From: Nitrospirota bacterium
GTDB taxonomy: Bacteria > Nitrospirota > 9FT-COMBO-42-15 > HDB-SIOI813
Assembly (NCBI GenBank): GCA_016214375.1
Contig: JACROQ010000055.1
Location: 1-10,087, forward strand
DNA: 10,087 bases
Direction of reading: 5' to 3'
In this document: one piece after another, positions 1 to 6,465 of the stretch
How positions within the stretch are numbered: the first letter of the stretch is position 1
Layout of the letters: each line of letters begins with the position of its first letter
The notes under the pieces: generated by a model
What the model was told of the DNA's origin: nothing
What the model saw: only the letters and a program-made list of their open reading frames with translations
The model's database searches: none
Position numbers and translations under genes: made by a program

Positions 1-1572
1 CAGATTCAGAGAATCAGAGAGATGATTGAACTACCCCTGAAATATCCTGAGGTGTTTGAGAGACTCGGTATAGAAGCGCCAAAGGGTGTGTTCCTGTATG
101 GACCACCGGGGACCGGCAAGACCTTAATTGCCCGCGCCATCGCCGGTGAAACCAATACCTTTTTTATTAGTATCAGCGGACCCGAGATCATGGGCAAATT
201 CTATGGCGAGTCTGAAGCACGTCTGAGAAAGGTCTTTGAAGATGCACAGGGCCATGCCCCGGCGATTATTTTTATTGATGAGATTGATGCTATCGCGCCT
301 AAAAGGGGGGAGATGGGTGGCGAAAAGCAGGTCGAGAGGCGTGTGGTGGCACAACTTTTATCTCTGCTCGATGGATTAGAATCCCGCGGGCATGTTATTG
401 TCATAGGGGCAACGAATCTCCCCGACACGATTGATCCTGCATTAAGGAGACCGGGTAGATTTGACAGGGAGATATCTATTACTGTCCCTGATAGAAAGGG
501 CAGGTTAGAGATATTACAGATTCACACGAGGGGAATGCCTCTCTCTGAAGATGTAAGCCTGGAAAAATTGTCTGAGATTACGCATGGCTTTGTGGGCGCT
601 GATTTAGAGGCGCTGGCAAGAGAGGCGGCGATGTCAGCGCTTCGGAAGATTATACCCAAAATAGACTTTGAGATGGCAGATATCCCTTACGAGACACTTC
701 TCGGTTTAGAAGTGACAATGGAGAACTTCGCAGAGGCCATGAAGGAGGTTGGACCTTCGGCAATACGTGAATTCTTTGTGGAAGTACCCGATGTAAAATG
801 GGAGGACGTGGGTGGCCTTGAGAACATTAAAGAAGAATTGAGAGAGGCCATAGAGTGGCCGTTGAAGTATCCTGATGTCTTTAAAAAGGCGGATACAAAT
901 CCTTCTAAAGGGATCCTGCTTTATGGGGCGCCGGGCACAGGAAAGACCTTACTGGCTAAAGCTGCAGCAAGTCAGACCGGCGTTAATTTTATTTCAGTAA
1001 AGGGACCGGAGCTGATCTCAAAATTTGTCGGAGAGAGTGAGAAGGCTATACGTGAGGTATTTAAGATCGCAAAGCAGGCCTCCCCGACTATTCTGTTTTT
1101 TGATGAGATCGACGCCATCGTTCCCATGAGGGGGTCAGCAGGCGCTGAAGCACATGTCGTTGAACGGGTAATCGGCCAATTTCTGGCAGAGATGGATGGG
1201 ATTGAGGAGCTTAAAGGTGTCGTAGTCCTGGCCGCCACCAATAGATTGGGGCTGATCGATCCAGCGCTCCTGAGGAGCGGCAGGTTTGACCTCATACTCG
1301 AACTCCCCGTACCGGATGAAGAGACACGATTAGAAATATTTAAGATACATACAAAAAAGAAACCCCTGGATAAGGATATTGATTTAAGGAGACTGGCAAA
1401 GGAGACAGAAGGTATAACAGGGGCTGATATTGAATTTATATGCAGGAAGTCCTCCATGTTTGCGATACGGGAATATATAGAAAATCAAAAATCAGGGCTC
1501 TCTATTTCAATAAAACATTTTGAGGAGGCCATGAAATTGATGATTGCCCAGCGTGGAAAACATAAAGTGTGA
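1..1572 (+). CDS. CDC48/VAT-like double AAA+ ATPase (5'-truncated)
   Basis: Tandem AAA+ ATPase of the CDC48/p97/VAT type, hexameric unfoldases that thread protein substrates through a central pore. The frame is open from base 1, so the ATG at 22 is internal: the residues before it (QIQRIRE) continue the conserved run into MIELPLKYPE. The 523 visible residues hold both AAA modules. D1 has Walker A GPPGTGKT (about residues 34-41), Walker B IIFIDEIDAI, pore loop KFYGESE and the arginine-finger region RRPGRFD. D2 has Walker A GAPGTGKT (309-316), Walker B ILFFDEIDAI (DE at 368-369), pore loop KFVGESE and LRSGRFD. Both catalytic sites look intact. Family members usually exceed 700 residues, so an N-domain of about 200 residues probably lies upstream. 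The gene ends 23 bases before a GvpL/F-J-domain gene, so a role in gas vesicle assembly or turnover is inferred from context. It is not the MoxR-type GvpN. Confidence 0.93.
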   Translation, partial: QIQRIREMIELPLKYPEVFERLGIEAPKGVFLYGPPGTGKTLIARAIAGETNTFFISISGPEIMGKFYGESEARLRKVFEDAQGHAPAIIFIDEIDAIAPKRGEMGGEKQVERRVVAQLLSLLDGLESRGHVIVIGATNLPDTIDPALRRPGRFDREISITVPDRKGRLEILQIHTRGMPLSEDVSLEKLSEITHGFVGADLEALAREAAMSALRKIIPKIDFEMADIPYETLLGLEVTMENFAEAMKEVGPSAIREFFVEVPDVKWEDVGGLENIKEELREAIEWPLKYPDVFKKADTNPSKGILLYGAPGTGKTLLAKAAASQTGVNFISVKGPELISKFVGESEKAIREVFKIAKQASPTILFFDEIDAIVPMRGSAGAEAHVVERVIGQFLAEMDGIEELKGVVVLAATNRLGLIDPALLRSGRFDLILELPVPDEETRLEIFKIHTKKKPLDKDIDLRRLAKETEGITGADIEFICRKSSMFAIREYIENQKSGLSISIKHFEEAMKLMIAQRGKHKV

Positions 1573-1595
1573 TTGGGGAATTAGGAAATTAACCA

Positions 1596-2615
1596 ATGAG
1601 TGAAATGGGTAAATATATCTACGGAATTGTAAGTTCTGATAAAGAATTATTTTTTACCTCGTGTAAAGTTATCGCCGGCAGTGATGTATATACAATCCAT
1701 TATCGGGATATCGCTGCCGTGGTAAGCGACAAAGAGGTAGTAGATTATAACCATTTGCCTAAGGACAATGTCGCAAGATACTTGATCAGTCATCAATTAG
1801 TGATCGAAAGGGTTATGGAAGATTTTACGATTATCCCGATGCGATTAGGGACTTATGCCTTAGATGGAGATGAGGTGAGGTATACACTTGTTAAAGGGTA
1901 TCCAATGATCAAGGATATATTCGAGAGAACTAACGGCAAAATAGAGATTGATGTAGTGGTTACATGGAGCGATTTTAACGGTGTCCTGAAAGAAGTTGCA
2001 GAGGAAGAAGAGATAAGAGAATTTAAACAGATCCTCCTTGGCAAAAAAGAGGGGGTAACAGTGGACGATCAGATGAAGATAGGGGTTCTGGTCAAAAACC
2101 ATCTATATCAGAAAAGGGAAAGATATGCAAAGGAAATAGGGACATCTCTGGCCATAATCAGCCGGAATCATAAGGCCCATGACCTCATGAATGATGAGAT
2201 GGTTCTCAATATGGCCTTTCTTATAGAAAAATCCGGAAAAGAAGATTTTGAGAAGATGGTAGAAGACCTGAATACTAAATTTGGTGAAAAGTTGAATTTT
2301 AGATGTGTGGGTCCCCTACCCCTCTACAGCTTTAATACGTTAGAAGTAAAGAAAATACAGTTTGATGAGATAGCCTTGGCAAAAGAAAAACTGAATCTAA
2401 GGGACCTTGCTACAAAAGAGGAGATAAAAAAGGCATACAGGCGCCAGGCCCTGGTCTATCACCCTGATAGATCTCACAGAATATCAGATACAGAGGGACA
2501 ATTTGAAGAAGTAAACAGGGCGTATAAGCTTCTTTTAGAATGCTGTCAGGAAGGAGTTTGTTCTTTTAAAGGAAAATTTGCCGGGGATGCGATTGTTGTA
2601 AAGATAAGGGATTAG
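1596..2615 (+). CDS. GvpL/GvpF family gas vesicle protein fused to a C-terminal J-domain
   Basis: A 339-residue two-part protein. Residues 1 to about 252 are a GvpL/F domain: it opens with GKYIYGIV, has the YRDIAAVVSD strand, the segment ERVMEDFTIIPMRLGT, and closes with the family signature VGPLPLYSF (near 238-246). GvpL/F proteins are minor gas vesicle proteins that bind GvpA and assist early assembly. Residues about 262-325 are a DnaJ-type J-domain with helix II EEIKKAYRRQALVYHPD, the HPD motif at 289-291 that stimulates Hsp70 ATPase, and helix III FEEVNRAYKLL. There is no Gly/Phe-rich or zinc region, so it is a class III J-protein. Its normal partner would be DnaK, which is not in the window. 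AGGAA at 1583-1587 lies 8 bases before the chosen ATG; a second ATG at 1605 is possible. Family assignment is firm; Hsp70 recruitment is inferred. Confidence 0.93.
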   Translation: MSEMGKYIYGIVSSDKELFFTSCKVIAGSDVYTIHYRDIAAVVSDKEVVDYNHLPKDNVARYLISHQLVIERVMEDFTIIPMRLGTYALDGDEVRYTLVKGYPMIKDIFERTNGKIEIDVVVTWSDFNGVLKEVAEEEEIREFKQILLGKKEGVTVDDQMKIGVLVKNHLYQKRERYAKEIGTSLAIISRNHKAHDLMNDEMVLNMAFLIEKSGKEDFEKMVEDLNTKFGEKLNFRCVGPLPLYSFNTLEVKKIQFDEIALAKEKLNLRDLATKEEIKKAYRRQALVYHPDRSHRISDTEGQFEEVNRAYKLLLECCQEGVCSFKGKFAGDAIVVKIRD

Positions 2616-2633
2616 TGGGAGGGGGCAAGGGGA

Positions 2634-3398
2634 ATGCCGGTGCAGGAAGGGAAATATATCTATTGCATCATAAAAAACAGGGATTTTATAGACTTCGGCC
2701 CCTGTGGCATTGGTGAACGAGGGGACAGGGTATATACCATACCCTATCGGGATATAAGCGCTGTCGTCAGCGATGCACCGATTAAAAGATATTCGGTTGC
2801 CAGAGAAAATCTGATCCCCCACGAGCGCGCCATTGAAGAGGTGATGAAGTCCTATACAGTTCTGCCGGTAAGATTTGCTACCATAGCCGGAGATGAGGTG
2901 AGAGTAAAAAAGATATTGGAGAAAGAGTACGACAGGTTTATTGATCTGCTGAAAGATATGGAGGGTAAGAAGGAGCTTGGATTAAAGGCTGTATTTAAGG
3001 AAGAGATTGTCTACAGGGATATCCTGGCAAATTATGAAGGGATTAGAATGCAAAGAGAAAAGATGGAGATGGTGGCGCACTCCGCGAATGTACATCCAAA
3101 ACTTATAGAGATAGGCAGACTGGTTGAATCTGCCCTCTCTGAGGAAAGGACGAGGTATAAAGAAGAGATACTATACACCCTCGAGCCCTTAGCCCTGAAA
3201 GTCAAGACCTCCAATAGCTATTACGATCTGGTGATTATAAACGCCGCCTTTTTAATAGAGGAAAAAAGAGAATCAGAGTTTGACCAGAAAGTAAGGGATA
3301 TAACCGGCAAATATGACGATAAAATAAAATTTAAATATGTTGGGACAGTGCCCCCATTTAATTTTGTCAATGTGGTGATCCATACTGGAGATCTTTGA
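2634..3398 (+). CDS. GvpL/GvpF family gas vesicle protein (second copy)
   Basis: A 254-residue stand-alone GvpL/F protein. Recognisable points are the opening GKYIYCII, the strand IPYRDISAVVSD, the helix-strand segment EEVMKSYTVLPVRFATI, the late segment YYDLVIINAAFLIEEKRE and the C-terminal signature VGTVPPFNFVNV. In the third residue group this signature has T and V where relatives read GPxPPY. GvpL/F proteins are cytoplasmic or minor shell-associated factors that interact with GvpA and other Gvp proteins during nucleation. A strong GGGAGG-type ribosome site at 2617-2625 sits 8 bases before the ATG, 18 bases after the preceding stop. The N terminus is closest in wording to the J-domain-bearing copy just upstream (YTIxYRDIxAVVSD in both), suggesting duplication. 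No J-domain follows here. Confidence 0.93.
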   Translation: MPVQEGKYIYCIIKNRDFIDFGPCGIGERGDRVYTIPYRDISAVVSDAPIKRYSVARENLIPHERAIEEVMKSYTVLPVRFATIAGDEVRVKKILEKEYDRFIDLLKDMEGKKELGLKAVFKEEIVYRDILANYEGIRMQREKMEMVAHSANVHPKLIEIGRLVESALSEERTRYKEEILYTLEPLALKVKTSNSYYDLVIINAAFLIEEKRESEFDQKVRDITGKYDDKIKFKYVGTVPPFNFVNVVIHTGDL

Positions 3399-3399
3399 G

Positions 3400-3633
3400 A
3401 TGTTTTTGATTGATGACCTGTTAATGCTGCCTGCGAAAGGATTTTTGGGTATCTTTAAGAAAGTCCATGAGATGGTTGAACAGGAATTGTCAGATGAAAC
3501 ATATATCCGGGAAAAACTCGTGGCGCTGCAATTACGCTTTGAATTGGATGTAATAAGCGAAGAAGCATACCACAGGCAAGAGAAGGAACTTCTGGCACGT
3601 TTAGATGCCATCAGAAGCGCTGAGGAAGAATAG
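3400..3633 (+). CDS. gvpG: Gas vesicle protein GvpG
   Basis: A 77-residue protein of the GvpG family: a short hydrophobic N terminus (IDDLLMLPAKGFLGIFKKV), then charged helical sequence with the family pattern REKLVALQLRFELDVISEEAYHRQEKELLARL. Length and layout match the usual 75-90 residues. GvpG is an essential minor protein in several gas vesicle systems and is typically encoded next to gvpF or gvpL, as here. It has a single base between the upstream stop (3396-3398) and its ATG, with GGAG at 3387-3390 inside the end of the previous gene, so translation is probably coupled. The C terminus is strongly charged and probably coiled-coil. Confidence 0.92.
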   Translation: MFLIDDLLMLPAKGFLGIFKKVHEMVEQELSDETYIREKLVALQLRFELDVISEEAYHRQEKELLARLDAIRSAEEE

Positions 3634-3640
3634 AAAACAA

Positions 3641-3645
3641 GGAGG
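3641..3645 (+). promoter_or_regulatory. Ribosome binding site fixing the gvpO start
   Basis: A perfect GGAGG seven bases before the ATG at 3653. It decides the start: the same frame stays open upstream to an ATG at 3605, but that would overlap gvpG and add 16 residues unlike GvpO. Confidence 0.8.
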
Positions 3646-3652
3646 TGCAAAA

Positions 3653-3910
3653 ATGGCTAATATGGAAGACGCGAGGAAAGTGGTCACTGACTTTTTAAAA
3701 AAGACCCTCGAGGTAGAAGACGTGAAAGTCATTAAGGAGACAAAAATGAATGACGGCTGGGAGGCTGAGGCAGAAGTCTACGAGGAGAGTTCTTTTATAA
3801 AGTCTCTCGGATTACCCGCCAGATTACAGGACAGGCATATCTATGAGGTCAAGCTGGACAATAACCTGGAAATCCAGTCCTATGAGCGGAAAGATCTGGC
3901 GGCACATTAG
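3653..3910 (+). CDS. gvpO: Gas vesicle protein GvpO
   Basis: An 85-residue GvpO-family protein. The first half is a helix (MEDARKVVTDFLKKTL), followed by strands with the family feature of a small alpha/beta domain: DGWEAEAEVYEESSFIKSLG, then RHIYEVKLDNNLEIQSYER near the C terminus. GvpO is required for gas vesicle formation in haloarchaea and is common in bacterial clusters; its molecular role is not settled. The start at 3653 is preferred over the in-frame ATG at 3605 because of the strong ribosome site and because the protein then begins at the usual GvpO N terminus. It sits 19 bases after gvpG and 13 before the next GvpL/F gene. Confidence 0.9.
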   Translation: MANMEDARKVVTDFLKKTLEVEDVKVIKETKMNDGWEAEAEVYEESSFIKSLGLPARLQDRHIYEVKLDNNLEIQSYERKDLAAH

Positions 3911-3923
3911 TTGACGCTGAAAA

Positions 3924-4697
3924 ATGGCAGATCTTATCTATTTATATTGCGTTACAAATAGAGTACCACAACCAAAAGATGATGGATATGGTGTATATTC
4001 CCTTAATCATCAGGGGCTTTATGCCGTGGTCAGCAAAGTTCCGGAAGACGAATTTGGTGAGGAGAATCTGAAGAAGAATCTAAGTAATTTAGAGTGGTTA
4101 AAAATTAAGGCATACAGGCATGAAAAGATCGTAGAAGAGGTTATGAAAGATGGTTGTGTCGTCCCTTTTAAGTTAGCGACCCTGTTTACAGCAGAGGATT
4201 CACTGATGGCAATGCTCAAAGAACATGCAGAAGAATTAAGGAGAAATTTAGAGAACCTGGAAGAAAAGGACGAATGGGGGGTCAAGATTTATTGTGATAT
4301 GGAAAGATTAAAGAATATTTTCCTTATAGATGATAAAGAGATTTTAAGGATGGATAAGGAAATAAGCTCATCTGCCCTTGGCCCTGGCAAGGCATTTCTT
4401 TTAAAGAAGAAAAGAGAAAAATTGTTGAATGATCTGATAGATAAAAAAATCGAGGAGACAGTTCAGGAGTTTTTAAACGGTCTTAAACAACAATCGCTAC
4501 GGACACGCTTTAACAGATCATTACCAAAAGATGTAACAGAAAGAATGGATGACATGATTTTAAATGCCGCCTTTTTAGTGGAACAAGATAAGTTGAACGC
4601 CTTTATCAGGGAAATAGAAATTCTTAAAAACCAATATGAAGGTACGGGGTTCCTTTTTGATTGCACAGGTCCATGGCCGCCGTATAATTTCTGTTGA
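3924..4697 (+). CDS. GvpL/GvpF family gas vesicle protein (third copy)
   Basis: A 257-residue GvpL/F protein more diverged from the first two copies. It opens DLIYLYCVT, has the strand GLYAVVSKVPEDEFG, the conserved EKIVEEVMKDGCVVPFKLATLF, a long charged helical middle with the run LGPGKAFLLKKKREKL seen in many GvpL/F proteins, then MILNAAFLVEQDK and the C-terminal signature CTGPWPPYNFC, where it stops. Its length and closing motif are the family standard, and the GPWPPY form is the one usual in bacterial GvpF/GvpL. No convincing Shine-Dalgarno sequence precedes the ATG, so it may depend on ribosomes coming from gvpO 13 bases upstream. Whether it corresponds to GvpF or GvpL cannot be decided by eye. 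Confidence 0.93.
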   Translation: MADLIYLYCVTNRVPQPKDDGYGVYSLNHQGLYAVVSKVPEDEFGEENLKKNLSNLEWLKIKAYRHEKIVEEVMKDGCVVPFKLATLFTAEDSLMAMLKEHAEELRRNLENLEEKDEWGVKIYCDMERLKNIFLIDDKEILRMDKEISSSALGPGKAFLLKKKREKLLNDLIDKKIEETVQEFLNGLKQQSLRTRFNRSLPKDVTERMDDMILNAAFLVEQDKLNAFIREIEILKNQYEGTGFLFDCTGPWPPYNFC

Positions 4698-4706
4698 TTT
4701 TACATA

Positions 4707-4922
4707 ATGGATAATACCGTTACAAGTTCAAAAGATGTAGCCCTCGTAGAGATTCTTGACAGGGTTCTGGATAAGGGTGTGGTCATATCCGGAGATATAG
4801 TAATTTCCGTGGCTGGTGTTGACCTTATATATTTAGGATTGCGGGCTTTGCTCAGCTCAATGGAAACCATGGAACGTTTAAGAGGCTCCCCTATTGCAGG
4901 CCCGATGCAGGAGCCAACTTGA
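4707..4922 (+). CDS. GvpS/GvpJ-like minor gas vesicle protein (GvpA fold family)
   Basis: A 71-residue protein of the GvpA/J/M/S family. The core helix-strand-strand-helix pattern is clear: VALVEILDRVLDKGVVISG, then DIVISVAGVDLIYLGLRALL, then SSMETMERLRG. The wording, especially SVAGVDLIYLGLR and SSxET, is nearer to Bacillus GvpS and to GvpJ/GvpM than to the main shell protein GvpA, whose usual form has IDAW and LVGIELL. It is therefore called a minor homologue, thought in this family to act at nucleation or at the vesicle tips. It is short for GvpJ or GvpS and lacks their polar C-terminal extension. No good ribosome site is seen. The stop overlaps the gvpK start by one base (TGATG). It is the only GvpA-fold gene in the window. 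Confidence 0.88.
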   Translation: MDNTVTSSKDVALVEILDRVLDKGVVISGDIVISVAGVDLIYLGLRALLSSMETMERLRGSPIAGPMQEPT

Positions 4923-5227
4923 TGCCAACGGAACAATCCATCCAGAGGAGTCAGAATACCCATCCCAATAGGATTAACATTGACCCTGAAAAGATAGAGA
5001 ACGGATTGGCAAAGTTGGTTCTTACACTTGTGGAATTAATAAAAAAACTCCTGGAAAAGCAGGCAATCAGGAGGATTGAAGGTGGTTCCTTATCTGATGA
5101 AGAGGTCGAAAGGATTGGTGAGGCCCTGATGAAATTAGAAGACAAGATACAGGAACTAAAAGAAATATTCCAGCTTAAGGATGAAGATCTTTCTCTTAAT
5201 TTGGGTCCATTAAGGGACTTGATATAG
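4922..5227 (+). CDS. gvpK: Gas vesicle protein GvpK
   Basis: A 101-residue GvpK protein. After a polar start, residues from about 19 carry the family pattern: INIDPEKIENGLAKLVLTLV, ELIKKLLEKQAIRRIEGGSL, SDEEVERIGEALMKLEDKI, and a final helix ending LNLGPLRDLI. GvpK is a conserved accessory protein present in nearly all gas vesicle clusters and is needed for normal vesicles in several species; the mechanism is poorly known. The ATG at 4922 overlaps the preceding TGA (TGATG), a classical coupled stop-start; a TTG one codon earlier is less likely. Length fits the family. Confidence 0.93.
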   Translation: MPTEQSIQRSQNTHPNRINIDPEKIENGLAKLVLTLVELIKKLLEKQAIRRIEGGSLSDEEVERIGEALMKLEDKIQELKEIFQLKDEDLSLNLGPLRDLI

Positions 5228-5917
5228 ATGAGGACTCTTATCTATGTTCCTGTTATCCACACCAGTGCAGACCTTGGCTCATTGGCAGAAGATGTGGCAA
5301 AGAGGGGAAAGATAGATCTGGGAGAGGAAGTATGGAGACAACATGAAGAAATAGTTAACGGCTTCTGGAATGTGCTTATAAAATATTTTGACTCCCTTGA
5401 GGTGTCCGGGTTCAAGATATACCAGGACGGGATGGTGGCGGAAGGGGAAGTCGGGCAGAGAATAGTAGAGGAAGGGGTAAGATCAGGAAGTAAAAACTAT
5501 GAAGTCATTGCAAGACTAATTGGAAAGGGGGCCATTTTAGTCAAGACGGAGGATTTCTCTCTTGTCAGTAAAGAGCGTGACAGCCTTATAAAGATAACGC
5601 AGGGTAAGACTGCAGTGGAAAAATTAATCGCAATCATAAAATACAAGATAATAAAGAACAGGCTCTTAAAGGAAAGAGACAGATATATTGCCGGAAGAAT
5701 AGCAGAAACCCTGCATCAAGGAGAGCGGGGGATCGTTTTTATCGGCGCTTATCACGATCTCAAAAAGAGATTGCCTGAAGACATTAAAATTATAGAAATA
5801 AAGGATACAGAGAGAGTAAGAGAATATCAGAGGCTGCTGCCTTTTTACCACAAACATAATAAAGAGGGGATCAAAGAACTGGGCAGATACCTTATTTCAG
5901 AAATAGATATTTCATAA
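5228..5917 (+). CDS. Conserved hypothetical protein, possible TIKI/TraB-superfamily fold
   Basis: A 229-residue protein starting directly after the gvpK stop with no gap, so it is probably translated as part of the same transcript (AAGGGA at 5212-5217). I do not recognise a named family with certainty. Visible marks: a hydrophobic strand followed by PVIHT with His11, acidic residues around EEVWRQHEE (33-41), a middle segment YQDGMVAEGE, GKGAILVKTED, then KERDRYIAGRIAETL (148-162) followed by a strand IVFIGAYHD with G173 and H176. Two His motifs at either end plus an Arg-rich RDRYIA helix before GxxH is the layout described for the TIKI/TraB/PrgY superfamily, whose Tiki members are metal-dependent proteases. 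Here the first motif is PxxH instead of GxxH. There is no signal peptide or membrane segment, so it is probably cytoplasmic. Function in gas vesicles is unknown. Confidence 0.8.
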   Translation: MRTLIYVPVIHTSADLGSLAEDVAKRGKIDLGEEVWRQHEEIVNGFWNVLIKYFDSLEVSGFKIYQDGMVAEGEVGQRIVEEGVRSGSKNYEVIARLIGKGAILVKTEDFSLVSKERDSLIKITQGKTAVEKLIAIIKYKIIKNRLLKERDRYIAGRIAETLHQGERGIVFIGAYHDLKKRLPEDIKIIEIKDTERVREYQRLLPFYHKHNKEGIKELGRYLISEIDIS

Positions 5918-5965
5918 AAATTGGTAAGGAGGCGGAGATAATACCGGCAAAAATGGATAATATCA

Positions 5966-6325
5966 ATGCGCGAATCACGTGAATCTATCAGACTGCCGCT
6001 CACTGCAACGGTAAAGATTATTCATGATCATGGAGTTTCATTTTATGGCTATACCAGAGATATCAGCAGGGAGGGTATAGGACTCTACTCATGTTCGGCG
6101 TTTGAAGACCCCGGAAAAATAAGATTAGAGATCACCTTCAAGGATATATGGGGGAAGAGTAGAATAGAGACAGTCCATGGAGAGATTGCATGGACCTATA
6201 AGTGGAACTGGGTATATGTGTTAGGGGTAAGATTTACTCAGATACTGAATCATGAGGAGACGCCGGCCCTGCTGGAATACATAGAGAGATGTGAGAGACT
6301 GATCTGTGAAGACATCCACCATTGA
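5966..6325 (+). CDS. PilZ domain protein, probable cyclic-di-GMP receptor
   Basis: A 119-residue single-domain PilZ protein. Both ligand-binding signatures are present: RxxxR as R5-ESI-R9 at the N terminus, and DxSxxG in TRDISREGIGL, followed by the beta-barrel strands (IRLEITF, TVHGEIAWTYKW, WVYVLGVRFTQI) and a C-terminal helix ALLEYIERCERLI. Intact motifs argue for real cyclic-di-GMP binding. It lies 48 bases after the TIKI/TraB-like gene, on the same strand, and before a fourth GvpL/F gene. Stand-alone PilZ proteins usually act by binding a partner protein. The start is unsure: the strong AAGGAGG at 5926-5932 is too far from the ATG at 5966, and an in-frame stop at 5939-5941 leaves no better ATG. 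Confidence 0.9.
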   Translation: MRESRESIRLPLTATVKIIHDHGVSFYGYTRDISREGIGLYSCSAFEDPGKIRLEITFKDIWGKSRIETVHGEIAWTYKWNWVYVLGVRFTQILNHEETPALLEYIERCERLICEDIHH

Positions 6326-6371
6326 AACACCCATGCCCCTTCGGGACACAAAGGAGCATGAAAATCCAGTA

Positions 6372-6435
6372 TGTCACCCTGAACTTGTTTCAGGGTCTCT
6401 TGGGAAGGAGATCCCGAAACAAGTTCGGGATGACA
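6372..6435. repeat. REP-like repeat: two hairpins arranged as an imperfect inverted repeat
   Basis: Two 28-base arms (6372-6399 and 6408-6435) are inverted copies with four differences, separated by eight bases. Each arm is itself a perfect 8-bp hairpin: ACCCTGAA/TTCAGGGT (6376-6383 with 6389-6396) and ATCCCGAA/TTCGGGAT (6411-6418 with 6424-6431), each with a 5-base loop. The four arm differences are two base-pair exchanges that keep each hairpin perfect. Translated, the element gives the CHPELVSGS and LNLFQG type peptides that I recall from interspersed repeats in many bacterial genomes. It sits between the PilZ gene and the last GvpL/F gene and could affect RNA stability or partial termination. 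Confidence 0.85.
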
Positions 6436-6465
6436 GAAAAGATGACAGGGAGGCTGTATTTTCGA

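Noticed and set aside
22..24. ATG as the start of the AAA+ gene
   Set aside because: The frame is open from base 1 and the upstream residues QIQRIRE fit the conserved sequence before the D1 module, so the gene begins outside the window.
1..1572. Identity of the AAA+ gene as GvpN
   Set aside because: GvpN is a single-module MoxR-type ATPase; this protein has two classical AAA modules with CDC48-type arginine-finger and pore-loop sequences.
6372..6435. REP-like dyad as an intrinsic terminator or a CRISPR unit
   Set aside because: There is no T-run after either hairpin, and only one pair of inverted copies exists with no regular spacers.
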